In this document: positions 62,314 through 64,000 of the stretch, piece by piece | Layout: every line of letters begins with the position of its first letter | Position numbering within the stretch: the stretch's first letter is position 1 | Origin: Breviolum minutum Mf 1.05b.01 | Taxonomy: Eukaryota; Sar; Dinophyceae; Suessiales; Symbiodiniaceae | NCBI GenBank assembly: GCA_000507305.1 | Contig: DF240751.1 | Location: 1-64,000, forward strand | Direction: 5' to 3' | DNA: 64,000 nucleotides | Position numbers and translations under genes: made by a program | The notes under the pieces: generated by a model | What the model was told of the DNA's origin: nothing | What the model saw: the letters and a program-made list of their open reading frames with translations, nothing else | The model's database searches: none

Positions 62314-63842
62314 TCAACAACAGCAAGGAGAAGAAGAACAAGATCTGAAAACATTTTTCCTGTAAGAAAATTGGTTTAGCTAGTTGGTGGTTTCAACCCA
62401 ATTGAAAAATATGAGTCAAATTGGAAATCTTCCCGAACCAGCCAGTTTAGTCCATGTTTTGAAAAATCAACAGATTTGCAGTGAAAAATGGCGGGAACTG
62501 AAACAACTTTTGATGGGGTGAATGTTAGGATTGGAAGTTGAAAATATCTGCTGCCAGTCTAACTCAAAAACCTTTACATCTTAACCCCGATTTTCAAGAG
62601 TATATGCCAACAGCTACTGCCATGTGGTGATAAAAGACCACTTGGAATCTTTTGCTTGATTTCTTTCCCCCAAGTTTTCCCCAGGGGATGACTTCCTGAG
62701 TCACAAGTTCCGGTTTCATCTCTTTTTCCCTTCATGATAACTCCCCAATGACATCGGTAGAAACTTGAGCCCAAGAATCTGTAGACTTTTCCAGGTTTCA
62801 AAACCTGTCCCTCATCCGCAAACTCGCGTTTCATCCAGGGATCACAATAAGTGACCCATGCCTGGGATAGAGATGGTCCGCTGCAAGGGTCGCAGTTGTC
62901 AAGACAGTTTTTTCCAACGATGATTTCCGTCAACACCTAGTTGGTGGTTGAACCAACCCAATTGAACAATATGAGTCAAAATGGAAATCTTCCCCAATTT
63001 TCGGGGTGAACATTAAAAAACATTTGAAACCACCTATATAGACACGGGATTTACACCTTCCTAAAATGAATAGCAAAAACCTTCCCCTGAAAAAATAGAC
63101 CGAGCTCCAAGAGTCGAAGCCAAATTCCTCTCCCCAACCATCAACCCCCACGGGGCCGCCCCGCCGCCAGTCCAGACAGGGGGGTAATCCAGACAGGGGG
63201 GTAACCCTCCAAATTGCAGGAGGTTCAATTTTTTTGGGGGGGCACCGATTTGGAAGGCGGGATGTTTGTGTTGGGGTTGAAGGTTCCAGGAATGGATTCA
63301 AGCTTCAAGTAGTTTTTGGTTTAGCAAAAAAAACATGTGGCAAAGGGTGATTTAATTTACTAGAGATCCAAGTCTATGGTGGAGTGGATGCTCTTCCTTT
63401 CAAATGACGCGATTTGCACAGCGGCTCTAGGTGTCCCAAACATCAGAGGCACGTAGCATCATCTGGATGGCTAAATCCTCCGTGTCCTCGGCGGAAACCA
63501 TGCGGAAACGACCGCCATGACCTCAACATATGGACCTTTTGATGGAGAGCTGGCAGCTATCAAGCACCCCGAAAACTAGGAAAAGTTTGTTAAACAAAAG
63601 TGAAACATCAAATTAACAAACTCTTCTTCAGGGCATTTCGAAGAAAAACATGAAACATCAGAAACATCAAATTAACAATCTCTTCTTTGCTGAATTTCGG
63701 TTTGGGTTGTAGGATTCTAGCTAAAAACACAAAAGATCAAACACTCACCTGCCCTCCAAACCATCAGAAAGCCCTGACAAGAATTCCCCCCCCACAGCAC
63801 CTTATCCACAACTTCTTCCGCAGAACCAATCTCTAAACCAAG
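61428..63842 (-). CDS. 3' part of an unrecognised multi-exon gene (gene 1), Cys-rich C-terminus
   Basis: I do not recognise the family. Five short minus-strand exons read through in phase 0 between AG acceptors and GT donors: 63801-63842 (ends GSAEEVVDK), 63442-63486 (DTEDLAIQMMLRASD), 62805-62861 (AWVTYCDPWMKREFADEGQ), 61797-61886 (includes QCPFEDCYCLAACQGRCGDE) and 61428-61475 (RQRDDLKANGCCVQS, then TAG). The two last exons carry eight Cys in about 45 residues, suggesting a disulfide or metal-binding tail. The gene is open at the right edge, and further exons may lie between 62.9 and 63.4 kb. Codon composition is richer in GC than the flanking introns. The exon chain is an inference from phase and composition, without a homologue; other joins are possible. 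Confidence 0.5.
62234..62312. repeat. Compound array: GAC units changing to AAC units
   Basis: About 15 GAC units pass without a gap into about 11 AAC units. In an intron of gene 1. Confidence 0.95.
62937..63041. repeat. Family A inverted-repeat element
   Basis: Intact left end, right end AACCACCTATATAG. A partial copy lies near 62379-62436. Confidence 0.8.
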
Positions 63843-64000
63843 CTGCAACAAACCTCAAGCAGCAGTCCATCAAAACCCACGAACCCGGCTCGGCTGGGTT
63901 TTGGGTTCAAGGTGCAGGGCGCAAGCATCAATTTTTGGACTTCTGGGCCAACTAAAATGGTGCCATATATGAATCCATATCTTGATGTATCTGGGGAAAT

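Noticed and set aside
1..64000. Bacterial origin, CRISPR array, tRNA or rRNA genes
   Set aside because: No operons, ribosome-binding sites or spaced identical repeats; intron-split genes throughout; no recognisable tRNA or rRNA sequence.

Overview
The window reads as nuclear DNA of a dinoflagellate (inference). The evidence is five protein genes that all lie on the minus strand, exons of only about 17-190 bp separated by introns of hundreds of bases to over 1 kb, and intron donors that are a mixture of GT, GC and GA, all paired with AG acceptors. AT-rich introns are packed with short inverted-repeat elements. Mixed donors, one-way gene arrays and a spliced-leader acceptor close to the start codon are established dinoflagellate traits. 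I cannot assign a genus. Almost none of the longest open frames are genes; the real coding sequence is mostly in pieces shorter than 130 bp, which I joined by protein-family match plus splice phase.

Layout, in transcription order (right to left). (1) 61428-63842 and beyond the right edge: the 3' end of an unrecognised gene with a Cys-rich C-terminus. (2) 48183-59458: a complete family II (DHH/DHHA2, Mn-dependent) inorganic pyrophosphatase with a hydrophobic N-terminal leader. (3) 32361-47548: a gene or gene pair that begins with a PH domain and ends with DUF4116 repeats; the middle is unresolved. (4) 7064-30244: a complete gene of about 30 exons encoding roughly 830 residues of TPR repeats, a Pro-rich linker and one C-terminal phosphopantetheine acyl/peptidyl carrier (ACP) domain. 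(5) 5553 to beyond the left edge: a JmjC-domain protein resembling the JMJD4 group. Spacers between the genes are about 2.0, 0.6, 2.1 and 1.5 kb.

Non-coding content: at least three families of 80-120 bp inverted-repeat (MITE-like) elements occur many times, and two are nested at 49.0-49.2 kb. One copy sits between 28-bp direct repeats, and a fourth inverted repeat brackets a JmjC exon. There are three ATC/GAT trinucleotide arrays, a GAC-to-AAC compound array, a 10-bp tandem repeat and several perfect-looking hairpins. I saw no rRNA or tRNA gene, CRISPR array or autonomous transposon.

The genes do not form an obvious pathway. The most unusual protein is the TPR-carrier fusion of gene 4: it has a carrier domain on a TPR scaffold and no catalytic polyketide or peptide synthase domain in sight.
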